Below, piece after piece: positions 57,801 to 64,000 of a stretch of DNA of 64,000 nucleotides; within the stretch, counting starts at the first letter, position 1, and each line of letters opens with the position of its first letter. The position numbers and the translations under genes are program-made. The stretch is from NCBI RefSeq assembly GCF_030315745.1, contig NZ_JASXSH010000009.1, positions 62,001 to 126,000 of the forward strand, given 5' to 3'. This DNA is from Gordonia heveisoli. Its GTDB lineage: Bacteria; Actinomycetota; Actinomycetes; Mycobacteriales; Mycobacteriaceae. The notes beneath the pieces are model-generated. The model was not told the DNA's origin. It worked only from the letters and a program-made list of their open reading frames with translations, and ran no database searches.

Positions 57801-58203
57801 AGCTGGCCAGCACCGGAATCCCGGCCGCCCGGGCGGCGGCGACCGCCGTGGCCTTGTTTCCGGTCAACTCGAGCACTTGAGCGCTCGGCCCGACGAAGGT
57901 GATGCCGTTCTCGGCGCAGGCAGCGGCCAGCCCCGGGTTCTCCGAGAGGAAGCCGTAACCCGGATAGATGGCGTCGGCGCCGCAGCGGGTGGCCGCGCCG
58001 ATCACCTCGTCGACCGACAGATAGGCACGGACCGGATGCCCGGGCATACCGACCTGATACGACTCGTCGGCCTTGAGCCGGTGGACCGAGTTTCGGTCCT
58101 CGTAGGGGAAGATCGCGACCGTTCTGGCCCCGAGTTCATAGGCGGCGCGGAAAGCTCGGATCGCGATCTCGCCGCGGTTGGCCACCAATACCTTGTCGAA
58201 CAC
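54814..58203 (-). CDS. pca: Pyruvate carboxylase
   Basis: Makes oxaloacetate from pyruvate and bicarbonate. 1129 residues from GTG 58203, with GAGAGAG upstream; a 14-codon longer frame is possible but would read through a palindrome. Biotin carboxylase part with VKAVAGGGGRGMRRV and FIEMNPRIQVEHTVTEE; carboxyltransferase part with DTTFRDAHQSLLATR, ECWGGATYDVALRFL and HTHDTPGGQLATYM; carrier with EAMKM near the C-terminus. Same strand as prpDBC and 113 bases downstream of prpC, so it may be partly co-transcribed. Confidence 0.96.
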   Translation of the reverse strand: MFDKVLVANRGEIAIRAFRAAYELGARTVAIFPYEDRNSVHRLKADESYQVGMPGHPVRAYLSVDEVIGAATRCGADAIYPGYGFLSENPGLAAACAENGITFVGPSAQVLELTGNKATAVAAARAAGIPVLASSEPSADIDELVEASKSMQFPVFVKAVAGGGGRGMRRVDDPADLAESIAAAAREADTAFGDPTVFLEQAVVNPRHIEVQILADNEGNVIHLYERDCSMQRRHQKVIEMAPAPNLSEELRQQICADAVAFARHIGYSCAGTVEFLLDEQGRHVFIEMNPRIQVEHTVTEEITDVDLVGAQMRIAAGATLADLGLSQESIRIRGAALQCRITTENPANGFRPDVGRITAYRSPGGAGVRLDGGAVLGAEVSGHFDSMLVKLTCRGRDFATAIARARRAVAEFRIRGVSTNIPFLAAVLDDPDFRAGRVTTSFIDDRPELLTSRASADRGTRILSYLADITVNKPHGERPTTVYPRDKLPVLDRAVLAAPADGSRQRLLALGPEGFARDLRESPRLGVTDTTFRDAHQSLLATRLRTSGLIAVAPYVAALTPELLSVECWGGATYDVALRFLKEDPWERLAQLREAMPNICLQMLLRGANTVGYTPYPTKVTTAFVEEATDVGIDIFRIFDALNNIDAMRPAIDAVRETGTAVAEVAMSYTGDLSSPGEKLYTLDYYLRLAEQIVEAGAHVLAIKDMAGLLRAPAATTLVSALRREFDLPIHVHTHDTPGGQLATYMAAWQAGADAVDGASAALAGTTSQPPLSAIVAATAQTDRDTGLDLGNVCDLEPYWEAIRKVYAPFESGLPAPTGRVYTHEIPGGQLSNLRQQAIALGLGNRFESVEQAYAQADSMLGRLIKVTPSSKVVGDLALALVGRGITAADFAADPSAYDIPDSVIGFLRGELGDPAGGWPEPLRTLALQGRAPAPEPTPLSADDELLLDKPGVERQSTLNRLLFPGPTREFEEHREAYGDTSRLSANQFFYGLRYGEEHRVELEPGVVLLIGLEAISEPDERGMRTVMCLLNGQLRPVAVRDKSVDSTVATAEKADRANPHHIGAPFAGVVSLSVDVGDEVAAGAAIGTIEAMKMEAAITTPVAGTVRRLAIGPVTQVAPGDLLIEVS

Positions 58204-58221
58204 TTGACTCTCTCTCGTTGC

Positions 58222-58235
58222 GTGCGCATGCGCAC
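58222..58235. promoter_or_regulatory. 14-bp perfect palindrome upstream of pca
   Basis: GTGCGCATGCGCAC is self-complementary over 14 bases, 19 bases before the pca start in the prpC-pca gap. A likely operator; no regulator named. Confidence 0.45.
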
Positions 58236-58276
58236 CTGGCGTCACTGAAAGGCACAGTCATGTTTCCTCAGTCTCA

Positions 58277-58289
58277 CACCGAATCGGTG
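58277..58289 (-). terminator. Short hairpin after prpC
   Basis: CACCGA-A-TCGGTG lies 27 bases after the prpC stop on the minus strand. No U-tract. May weaken read-through from prpDBC into pca. Confidence 0.25.
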
Positions 58290-58316
58290 CTGGCTGTGCG
58301 TTTTTCGCGGTTCCAG

Positions 58317-59444
58317 CTACATATTGTCGAGAAGTCGCTGGGGTGGACCAGAGTACTGGCTCAGTGGCCGAATGAGCGCGTTGGAAGCGACCTGTTCCAT
58401 GATGTGGGCGGTCCACCCGGTGATTCGGCTCATCACGAAGATGGGCGTGAAGCACGCGATGTCGAAGCCCATCAGGTAGTAGGCGGGCCCGGTCGGGAAG
58501 TCGAGATTGGGTTTGATGCCGGTGCGCGTGACCATCGCATCCTCGAGTTCGTCGTAGATGCCCAGCCAGCGAGTGTCGTCGAGGTGGGCGGCGATATCGT
58601 CGAGCGCGGCCTTCATGGTCGGGACGCGAGAGTCGCCGTTCTTGTAGACGCGATGCCCGAAGCCCATCACCTTCTCCCTGGCGTCCAGTTTGGCGTCGAG
58701 CCAGGCACGAGCACGTTCCGGTCGGTCGATCTCGATCATGTCGTACATCACGGCCTCGTTGGCCCCGCCGTGCAACGACCCCTTCAGCGCACCGATCGCC
58801 GCGGTCACCGCGCTGTAGATGTCCGACTGGGTCGAGGTCACCACGCGGGCCGCGAACGTCGACGCGTTGAAACTGTGCTCGGCGTAGAGGACCATCGACT
58901 TCTCGAACGCCCGCACGATCACCGGATCGGGCACGCTGCCGAAACACATGTTCAGGAAGTTCTCCGCATAACCCAGACCGTGATGCGGTGCGATCGGGTC
59001 CTGCCCACGCCTGCGGCGCATATCCGCGGCCACGATGGTCGGCAGGATCGCCAGCATGCGTAGCGACTTGTCCAGGTTCGCCGCGGGCGAACTGTCGTCC
59101 TCGTCGGGGTCCTCGGTGCCCAGGAAGCTGATGGCCGTGCGCACCACATCCATCGGATGGCAGTTGTCGGGAATCCGCGTGAGCACCGCCTGCACGGTCC
59201 GGTCCGTGCGGCGGTAGGCCCGCTCCCGCTGCATGAACAACGCCAGTTCGCCATCGGTGGGCAGTTCCCCGTGCCAAAGCAGGTAGGCCACCTGTTCGAA
59301 GCTGCATTTGGCGGCCAGATCCTGCACCGCGTAGCCGCGGTAGGTCAGCGAATTGGTCTCGGGAACGACCTTCGATACGGCCGTGGTGTCCACCACCACG
59401 CCGGCCAGGCCCTTGTGAACGGCGATCTCGTCGGCAACGGTCAT
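58317..59444 (-). CDS. prpC: 2-methylcitrate synthase PrpC
   Basis: Condenses propionyl-CoA with oxaloacetate. 375 residues. Citrate synthase fold: LTYRGYAVQDLAAKCSFEQVAYLL, the catalytic histidines in LKGSLHGGANEAV and KVMGFGHRVYKNGD, and the catalytic aspartate in NLDFPTGPAYYLMG. The size and FDIACFTPIFVMSRITGW are as in methylcitrate synthases. It overlaps prpB by four bases. Confidence 0.93.
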   Translation of the reverse strand: MTVADEIAVHKGLAGVVVDTTAVSKVVPETNSLTYRGYAVQDLAAKCSFEQVAYLLWHGELPTDGELALFMQRERAYRRTDRTVQAVLTRIPDNCHPMDVVRTAISFLGTEDPDEDDSSPAANLDKSLRMLAILPTIVAADMRRRRGQDPIAPHHGLGYAENFLNMCFGSVPDPVIVRAFEKSMVLYAEHSFNASTFAARVVTSTQSDIYSAVTAAIGALKGSLHGGANEAVMYDMIEIDRPERARAWLDAKLDAREKVMGFGHRVYKNGDSRVPTMKAALDDIAAHLDDTRWLGIYDELEDAMVTRTGIKPNLDFPTGPAYYLMGFDIACFTPIFVMSRITGWTAHIMEQVASNALIRPLSQYSGPPQRLLDNM

Positions 59445-60355
59445 CGCGCAGCACCTTCCAGGGTGAAGTTGAAGAGTTCGGAATCGAAGTCGTTGTAGTC
59501 GGCGTAGCGCAGCAGCTCGTAGAGCCGACTCCGATGCTGCATACCGTCGAGAAGCCCGGCTTGTGTTCCGGCGGAGTCGATCTCGCGTAATCCCGCCTCC
59601 ACCGCCCCCATCGCGATACGCAAAGTGGTGACCGGGTAGATGACCGCGTTGTAACCCACGTCGCGCAGTTGCTGCGCGGTCACGAGTTCGGATTTGCCGA
59701 ACTCCGTCATGTTGGCCAGCAGCGGCACGTCGACCGCCTTACGGAACCGCTCGAACTCGCCGAGGTCGGCCAGCGCCTCGGTGAAGATGAGATCGGCGCC
59801 GGCGTCGGCGTACGCCTTGGCCCGGTCGATCGCCGCGTCGATGCCCTCGATGGCGCGCGCATCGGTGCGTGCGCAGATCACGAAGTTCTCGTCCCGGCGA
59901 CCGTTGACCGCAGCGGTCAGCCGCTTGAGCATCTCGCCGACCGGAACCACGTCCTTGCCGTCGAGATGGCCGCACCGCTTGGGATTGACCTGATCCTCGA
60001 GATGACAGCCGGCGAGTCCGGCGTCCTCGAGTGCGGCGACGGTGCGCGCGGCACTCATCGGCTCACCAAAGCCGGTATCGGCGTCGATGAGGGTCGGGAG
60101 ATCGGTGGCACGGGCGATCGACGATCCGCGGCCGGCGACCTCGGTCAGCGTGGTCAGGCCGATGTCGGGCAGCCCGAGGTCCGCCGACAGCACCGCACCC
60201 GAGACGTAGACGCCCTCGAACCCGACGTCGGCGATCAGCTTGGCGACCAGCGGGGAGAACGCGCCCGGCCACCGCTGCAGTTCTCCCGACGCCAGACCTG
60301 CGCGCAGCGCCTTGCGCTTGTCGGTGTCGGTGACGGTGCTGGAGAACAGCGACAT
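59441..60355 (-). CDS. prpB: 2-methylisocitrate lyase PrpB
   Basis: Splits 2-methylisocitrate into pyruvate and succinate. 304 residues from ATG 60355, which shares a base with the prpD stop (TGATG). Isocitrate lyase superfamily: DADTGFGEP for the metal, and the active-site loop NPKRCGHLDGKDVVP with the catalytic cysteine in the short KRCGH form that distinguishes PrpB from isocitrate lyase. M. tuberculosis lacks this gene and uses Icl instead. Confidence 0.94.
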   Translation of the reverse strand: MSLFSSTVTDTDKRKALRAGLASGELQRWPGAFSPLVAKLIADVGFEGVYVSGAVLSADLGLPDIGLTTLTEVAGRGSSIARATDLPTLIDADTGFGEPMSAARTVAALEDAGLAGCHLEDQVNPKRCGHLDGKDVVPVGEMLKRLTAAVNGRRDENFVICARTDARAIEGIDAAIDRAKAYADAGADLIFTEALADLGEFERFRKAVDVPLLANMTEFGKSELVTAQQLRDVGYNAVIYPVTTLRIAMGAVEAGLREIDSAGTQAGLLDGMQHRSRLYELLRYADYNDFDSELFNFTLEGAAR

Positions 60356-61860
60356 CAGAAGATCCCCTTCCCGGTAGCCGGCGCCTTGTCCAGGACCTGC
60401 GGCAGCACCGCGACGTTGAGCGCGCCGAGATCCCCGGCGGCCAGATCGGCCAGACCGGTCGCGGCGGCCAGGAACCGCGCCTGCTCCTGCGGATCGACGA
60501 CGCCGTCGGCCATGGTGGCGAACTTGGCCGTGTACTGGTCGCGGGCGAACGGACGAGCACCCAGCGGGTGGGCGTCGGCGACGGCCAGTTCGTCGGTGAT
60601 CACCTCGCCGTTGCGCAACGTAATGACCGCCTTGGCGCCGAATGCCTTCTCGTTCGGATCGGTCGAGTGGTAGCGGCGGGTCCATTCCGGATCCTCGACG
60701 GTGGAGATCTTCTTCCAGAGCTCGATGGTGTCGGGGCGGTTGGCGCGTTCGGGTGCGTAGGAGTCCTCGTGGTGCCAGGTGCCGTCCTGGAGTGCGACCG
60801 CGAAGATGTACATCACCGAGTGGTCGAGGGTCTCGCGGCTGGCGGAGGGATCGAACTTCTGCGGGTCACCGGATCCGGTGCCGATCACCACGTGGGTGTG
60901 GTGACTGGTGTGCAGGACGATCGACTCGATGTCGGCGACGTCGGCGATCCGCTCACGCATCCGGCGCGCCAGGTCGATCGGCGCCTGGCTCTGGTACTCC
61001 GCCGAGTGCTCCTTGGTGTAGCTGTCGAGGATGGCCCGCTTGGGCTCACCCACACCGGGCAACGGGACCTGGTAGGTGGCGTCGGGGCCACCGAGCAGCC
61101 AGGCGATGACGCCGTCCTCGCCCTCCCAGATCGGCGCGGGCGCACCCTCGCCGCGCATCGCCCGGTCGACGGCCTCGATGGCGATCTTTCCGGCGAAGGC
61201 GGGCGCGTAGGCCTTCCAGCTCGAGATCAGCCCCTTGCGGGACTGGCGGGTGGCGGTGGTCAGGTGCAACGCCTGCCCCACGGCCTGGTAGATAGTCTCG
61301 GTGTCGAGCCCGAGCATGGTGCCGATGCCGGCGGCCGCGGACGGGCCGAGGTGAGCGACGTGGTCGATCTTGTGCTCATGCAGGCAGATGCCGCGAACCA
61401 GATCGATCTGGATCTCGTAGGCGGTGGCCAGACCGCGGATCAGGTCGGCCCCGTTGACCGTGCCGACGTGCTGCGCGACGGCGACCAGCGGCGGGATGTT
61501 GTCGCCGGGATGCGAATACTCGGCGGCGAGGAAGGTGTCGTGGAAGTCGAGTTCGCGGACCGCGACGCCGTTGGCCCAGGCCGCCCATTCCGGCGAGTAG
61601 GTGCCGTCGATGCCGAACACTGACGCACCGGGTGCGGACGGATGCGCCTGCGCCTGCCTGCGCGCGGTGCTGACCGGGCGGCGGATGACCGAGGCGGCGC
61701 TCACCGCAGCGTTGTCGATGATGCGGTTGATGACCATCTCGGCGGTGTCCGCGGGCACCGCGACCGGATCGGCGGCGACCTCGGCGATCTTCTGCGCGAG
61801 GTGTTCGGCCTGTGGGAAATCCTCGGAACTGCGGTGCGTACGAACGTTGTGAGTGATCAT
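60355..61860 (-). CDS. prpD: 2-methylcitrate dehydratase PrpD
   Basis: Dehydrates 2-methylcitrate. 501 residues from ATG 61860; a start eight codons upstream has no support. MmgE/PrpD fold, with [40 protein letters not shown] and [23 protein letters not shown]. First gene of prpDBC. TACGGT lies six bases upstream of the ATG, so the mRNA may be leaderless. Confidence 0.93.
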   Translation of the reverse strand: MITHNVRTHRSSEDFPQAEHLAQKIAEVAADPVAVPADTAEMVINRIIDNAAVSAASVIRRPVSTARRQAQAHPSAPGASVFGIDGTYSPEWAAWANGVAVRELDFHDTFLAAEYSHPGDNIPPLVAVAQHVGTVNGADLIRGLATAYEIQIDLVRGICLHEHKIDHVAHLGPSAAAGIGTMLGLDTETIYQAVGQALHLTTATRQSRKGLISSWKAYAPAFAGKIAIEAVDRAMRGEGAPAPIWEGEDGVIAWLLGGPDATYQVPLPGVGEPKRAILDSYTKEHSAEYQSQAPIDLARRMRERIADVADIESIVLHTSHHTHVVIGTGSGDPQKFDPSASRETLDHSVMYIFAVALQDGTWHHEDSYAPERANRPDTIELWKKISTVEDPEWTRRYHSTDPNEKAFGAKAVITLRNGEVITDELAVADAHPLGARPFARDQYTAKFATMADGVVDPQEQARFLAAATGLADLAAGDLGALNVAVLPQVLDKAPATGKGIF

Positions 61861-61978
61861 GTACGCACCGTACGCAGAGTGCACAACCGTCCGAAAGGCC
61901 TGGCAAATGCATATTTTTGCGGACAGCGAGCACCCAGTTTGCGAATGTTGTGTACATCGATGCGGCTAGGCTGGGCGG
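61861..61978. promoter_or_regulatory. Divergent prpD/prpR control region with TTTGC motifs
   Basis: An inverted pair GCAAA (61903-61907) and TTTGC (61916-61920), and a further TTTGCGAA (61938-61945), resemble the TTTGCAAA-type sites of the PrpR/RamB family. On the plus strand TAGGCT (61967-61972) lies six bases before the prpR GTG; on the minus strand TACGGT lies six bases before the prpD ATG. Two direct copies of GTACGCA (61861-61867, 61870-61876) cover the latter. Confidence 0.55.
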
Positions 61979-63427
61979 GTGGCCAAGATGTTCGTCGGCG
62001 CACGGTTGCGCCGCCTTCGCGACGACACGGGACTGTCCCAGGCGGCCCTCGCGCGCCGCATCGACCTATCGACCAGCTACGTCAACCAGCTGGAGAACGA
62101 CCAGCGGCCGATTACCGTGCCGGTCCTGCTGACGCTGACCCGCGAGTTCGGACTCGATGCCGACTATTTCGCCCCCGACGGTGACGCCCGGCTGGTCGCC
62201 GACCTCTCCGACGTCCTGGCCTCGCACAGTGACTCCGCCGACGTCTCACGCGCCGAGATCGCCGAACTCGTCGCCCGGATGCCCGGTGTCGGACGCACCC
62301 TGGTCGGACTGCACCGGCGCGTCGCGGCCGCCGACGCCGAACTGGAGGGATACCGCGCGCGGCTCACCGGCGACGCCGCCGCACCCGCCACCCCGATGCC
62401 CTTCGAGGAGGTCCGCGACTTCTTCTACGACCGGCGCAACCATGTGGCCCCTCTCGACGAGGCGGCCGAGCAGATGTTCGACCGTCACGAACTAAAGGTC
62501 GGCGGACTCGACCTGCAACTCGCCGAGCTGCTTCGCACGGAGTTCGGCATCTCGGTCTCGATCGACCACGCCCCGGATCCGGTGACCGCCGCGCGTACTC
62601 CGAAGCGGCGCTACGACGCCGACGCCGGGGTCGTCCACCTGGCGGGCCGCCTGACCTCGGGTCAGCGCGCCTTCCAACTCGCCACCCAACTGGCCTTCCT
62701 CACCCAGGGACCGGTGATCGACGCTCTGGTGGACGCGGCCGAGAATCTGCACCCCGACTCCCGGCCGGTGGCCAGGGTCGGCCTGGCCAACTATTTCGCC
62801 GGCGCGCTGCTGCTGCCCTACGACCGCTTTCTGCGCGCCGCCGAGAACACCCGATACGACATCGAACTGCTCGGCCTGACCTTCGACGTCGGCTTCGAGA
62901 CCATCTGCCACCGACTGTCGACGCTCCAGCGCCGCGACCATCGTGGCGTCCCGTTCATCCTGGTCCGCACCGATCGGGCGGGCAACATCTCGAAACGGCA
63001 GTCGGCCACCGCATTTCACTTCTCACGCGTCGGTGGCAGCTGCCCGCTCTGGGTGGTGCACGACGCCTTCGCCACCCCCGGCCGGATCGTCACCCAGGTC
63101 TCCCAGATGCCCGACGGGCGATCCTATTTCTGGCTTGCCCGAACCACCGAGGATCACCACGGGTTCCTTTCTCCCCGCAAGAGTTTCGCCATTGGACTCG
63201 GTTGCGACATCGCCCACGCCGATCGTCTCGTCTACGCCGCGGGCATCGATCTCGCCGATCCGTCCACCACCGTGGCGATCGGCGCCGGCTGCAAGGTGTG
63301 CAGCCGGCCGGCCTGCCCGCAGCGCGCATTTCCACAACTCGGTCATCCGATCCAGGTGGACGCCGCGACCAGCGATTCGATTCCCTACCGGCAGGTCCCC
63401 GAGGGTGGCCTGCCCTACACAATCTGA
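61979..63427 (+). CDS. prpR: PrpR/RamB-type transcriptional regulator
   Basis: 482 residues from GTG 61979. N-terminal XRE helix-turn-helix (LRRLRDDTGLSQAALARRID, STSYVNQLENDQRPIT), then an IrrE/DUF955-like part around 200-330, and a C-terminal DUF2083-type domain with a cysteine cluster (GAGCKVCSRPACPQRAFP) which in the M. tuberculosis PrpR is an Fe-S cluster site. It activates methylcitrate genes when propionyl-CoA is present. Divergent from prpD, as in Rv1129c. Probably leaderless. Confidence 0.92.
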   Translation: MAKMFVGARLRRLRDDTGLSQAALARRIDLSTSYVNQLENDQRPITVPVLLTLTREFGLDADYFAPDGDARLVADLSDVLASHSDSADVSRAEIAELVARMPGVGRTLVGLHRRVAAADAELEGYRARLTGDAAAPATPMPFEEVRDFFYDRRNHVAPLDEAAEQMFDRHELKVGGLDLQLAELLRTEFGISVSIDHAPDPVTAARTPKRRYDADAGVVHLAGRLTSGQRAFQLATQLAFLTQGPVIDALVDAAENLHPDSRPVARVGLANYFAGALLLPYDRFLRAAENTRYDIELLGLTFDVGFETICHRLSTLQRRDHRGVPFILVRTDRAGNISKRQSATAFHFSRVGGSCPLWVVHDAFATPGRIVTQVSQMPDGRSYFWLARTTEDHHGFLSPRKSFAIGLGCDIAHADRLVYAAGIDLADPSTTVAIGAGCKVCSRPACPQRAFPQLGHPIQVDAATSDSIPYRQVPEGGLPYTI

Positions 63428-63498
63428 AACCGCTATCACACCCGCGCCGGACTCCTACAGTGAAACCAATAGATGCACCACCGTTGAAAGGGTTCACT

Positions 63499-64000
63499 AT
63501 GGCACGGTTCGACCTTCCCTCCGTCGACGAGCTTCGCGAACTGAGCGAGCCACGCGAGCACGCCATCACCATCTATGCCGAAACCTCGCCGGGCGCCGAC
63601 GCCTATGAGGGCAGCCTCCTCAACGCCAAGAGCGCCTTCGATCGCGCCATTCGCACCCTTCGGGATTCCGGGATCCGCCACGCCACTGAAACCGCACTCC
63701 GCGCGCAGTGGGAGAAAGTGCTCACCGACGAGGCATGGACCCGGCTCTCACGCTGCCTGGCAATCTTCCTCACCGCCGAACGCACCGATGTCTTCGTGCT
63801 GCCCAACCGCCTGGAGAACCAACTGCAGGTCGGCACCTACTTCGACGTCGGTCAGCTGGTGCGGGCGGTGCTGACGCCACAGTCGGCGTATGCGCTGACC
63901 CTGTCGGCCAACGGCTGGAACCTGTGGGAGGCGACCTCGACCGCCCTCGCCCACGAGGTCGAGCTGCATGGCGACTATGGATCGGATGCCGCCGACGCCA
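63499..64000 (+). CDS. baeRF-like (release-factor related) protein, 5' part
   Basis: The gene runs off the window; 167 codons are visible from ATG 63499, with GAAAGGG eight bases upstream. The pattern SLLNAKSAFDRAIRTLRDSGI, CLAIFLTAERTDVFVLPNRL, FDVGQLVRAVLTPQSAYALTLSANGWNLWEAT fits the bacterial archaeo-eukaryotic release factor families, cytoplasmic proteins thought to act on stalled ribosomes or peptidyl-tRNA. TACAGT (63456-63461) is a possible -10. The catalytic part is outside the window. Confidence 0.7.
   Translation, partial: MARFDLPSVDELRELSEPREHAITIYAETSPGADAYEGSLLNAKSAFDRAIRTLRDSGIRHATETALRAQWEKVLTDEAWTRLSRCLAIFLTAERTDVFVLPNRLENQLQVGTYFDVGQLVRAVLTPQSAYALTLSANGWNLWEATSTALAHEVELHGDYGSDAADA

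Noticed and set aside
54781..58248. Very long open frame (over 1,100 codons) on the plus strand
   Set aside because: It is the antisense of the pyruvate carboxylase gene, a usual effect of high GC at third positions; its translation is rich in Arg, Gly and Asp and matches no family.

Overview
The window is a GC-rich actinobacterial chromosome segment from a mycolic-acid bacterium. It encodes AccA3, AccD5 and AccE5 (acyl-CoA carboxylase for mycolate and long-chain acyl precursors), WbbL and RmlD (arabinogalactan linker), the LpqY-SugABC trehalose importer, SigE/RseA/HtrA and a PrpR-type regulator. Gene content, the N-terminally shortened SigE and the complete prpDBC operon are compatible with Gordonia or a close relative, but the genus is an inference from memory; no 16S gene or other marker is present.

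Layout. 1-2 kb: end of a Baeyer-Villiger monooxygenase and a coupled short-chain dehydrogenase. 2-19.7 kb: a block in the same order as M. tuberculosis Rv1245c to Rv1220c (lpqZ, corA, sugCBA-lpqY, a small stress-like membrane protein, an MgtE-like/DUF1003 pair, a lytic transglycosylase, mrp, tatB, htrA, rseA, sigE, O-methyltransferase), with a SufU-like protein and a Gdx-type SMR exporter added. 19.7-42.6 kb: a second block matching Rv3264c to Rv3285 (mannose-1-phosphate guanylyltransferase, wbbL, rmlD, LCP ligase, purE/purK, GtrA, PH protein, birA, accD5-accE5-maf, sseA, sufE-like, accA3). Into it are inserted a two-component system, small oxidoreductase and hydrolase genes, a zinc peptidase and a stand-alone condensation-domain protein. 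42.6-52 kb is accessory: decayed MFS DNA, a LexA-controlled DUF222/HNH (13E12-type) gene, a purine catabolism cluster (MocA-like enzyme, permease-OHCU fusion, OHCU decarboxylase, HIU hydrolase), a nitronate monooxygenase, a lipase remnant, a triply broken secreted-protein gene and a 51-aa hydrophobic peptide. 52-64 kb: a cobalamin riboswitch driving metE, then a unidirectional propionate module prpD-prpB-prpC-pyruvate carboxylase with divergent prpR, and the start of a baeRF-like gene.

How it works together. Block one concerns envelope stress and trehalose recycling: SigE, with its anti-sigma factor and HtrA protease, sits beside Tat and a lytic transglycosylase, and sigE has a SigH-type promoter motif. 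Block two supplies envelope precursors: rhamnose, GDP-mannose, LCP ligation of arabinogalactan, and malonyl/methylmalonyl-CoA through AccA3-AccD5-AccE5 with the BirA that biotinylates AccA3. The last block links propionyl-CoA oxidation (methylcitrate cycle, pyruvate out, oxaloacetate in) to a pyruvate carboxylase that regenerates oxaloacetate. The less explained features are the PorA-like peptide, the permease-OHCU fusion with a degenerate catalytic site, the repeat-containing leader in front of the transglycosylase, and the LexA box that fills a leaderless promoter.
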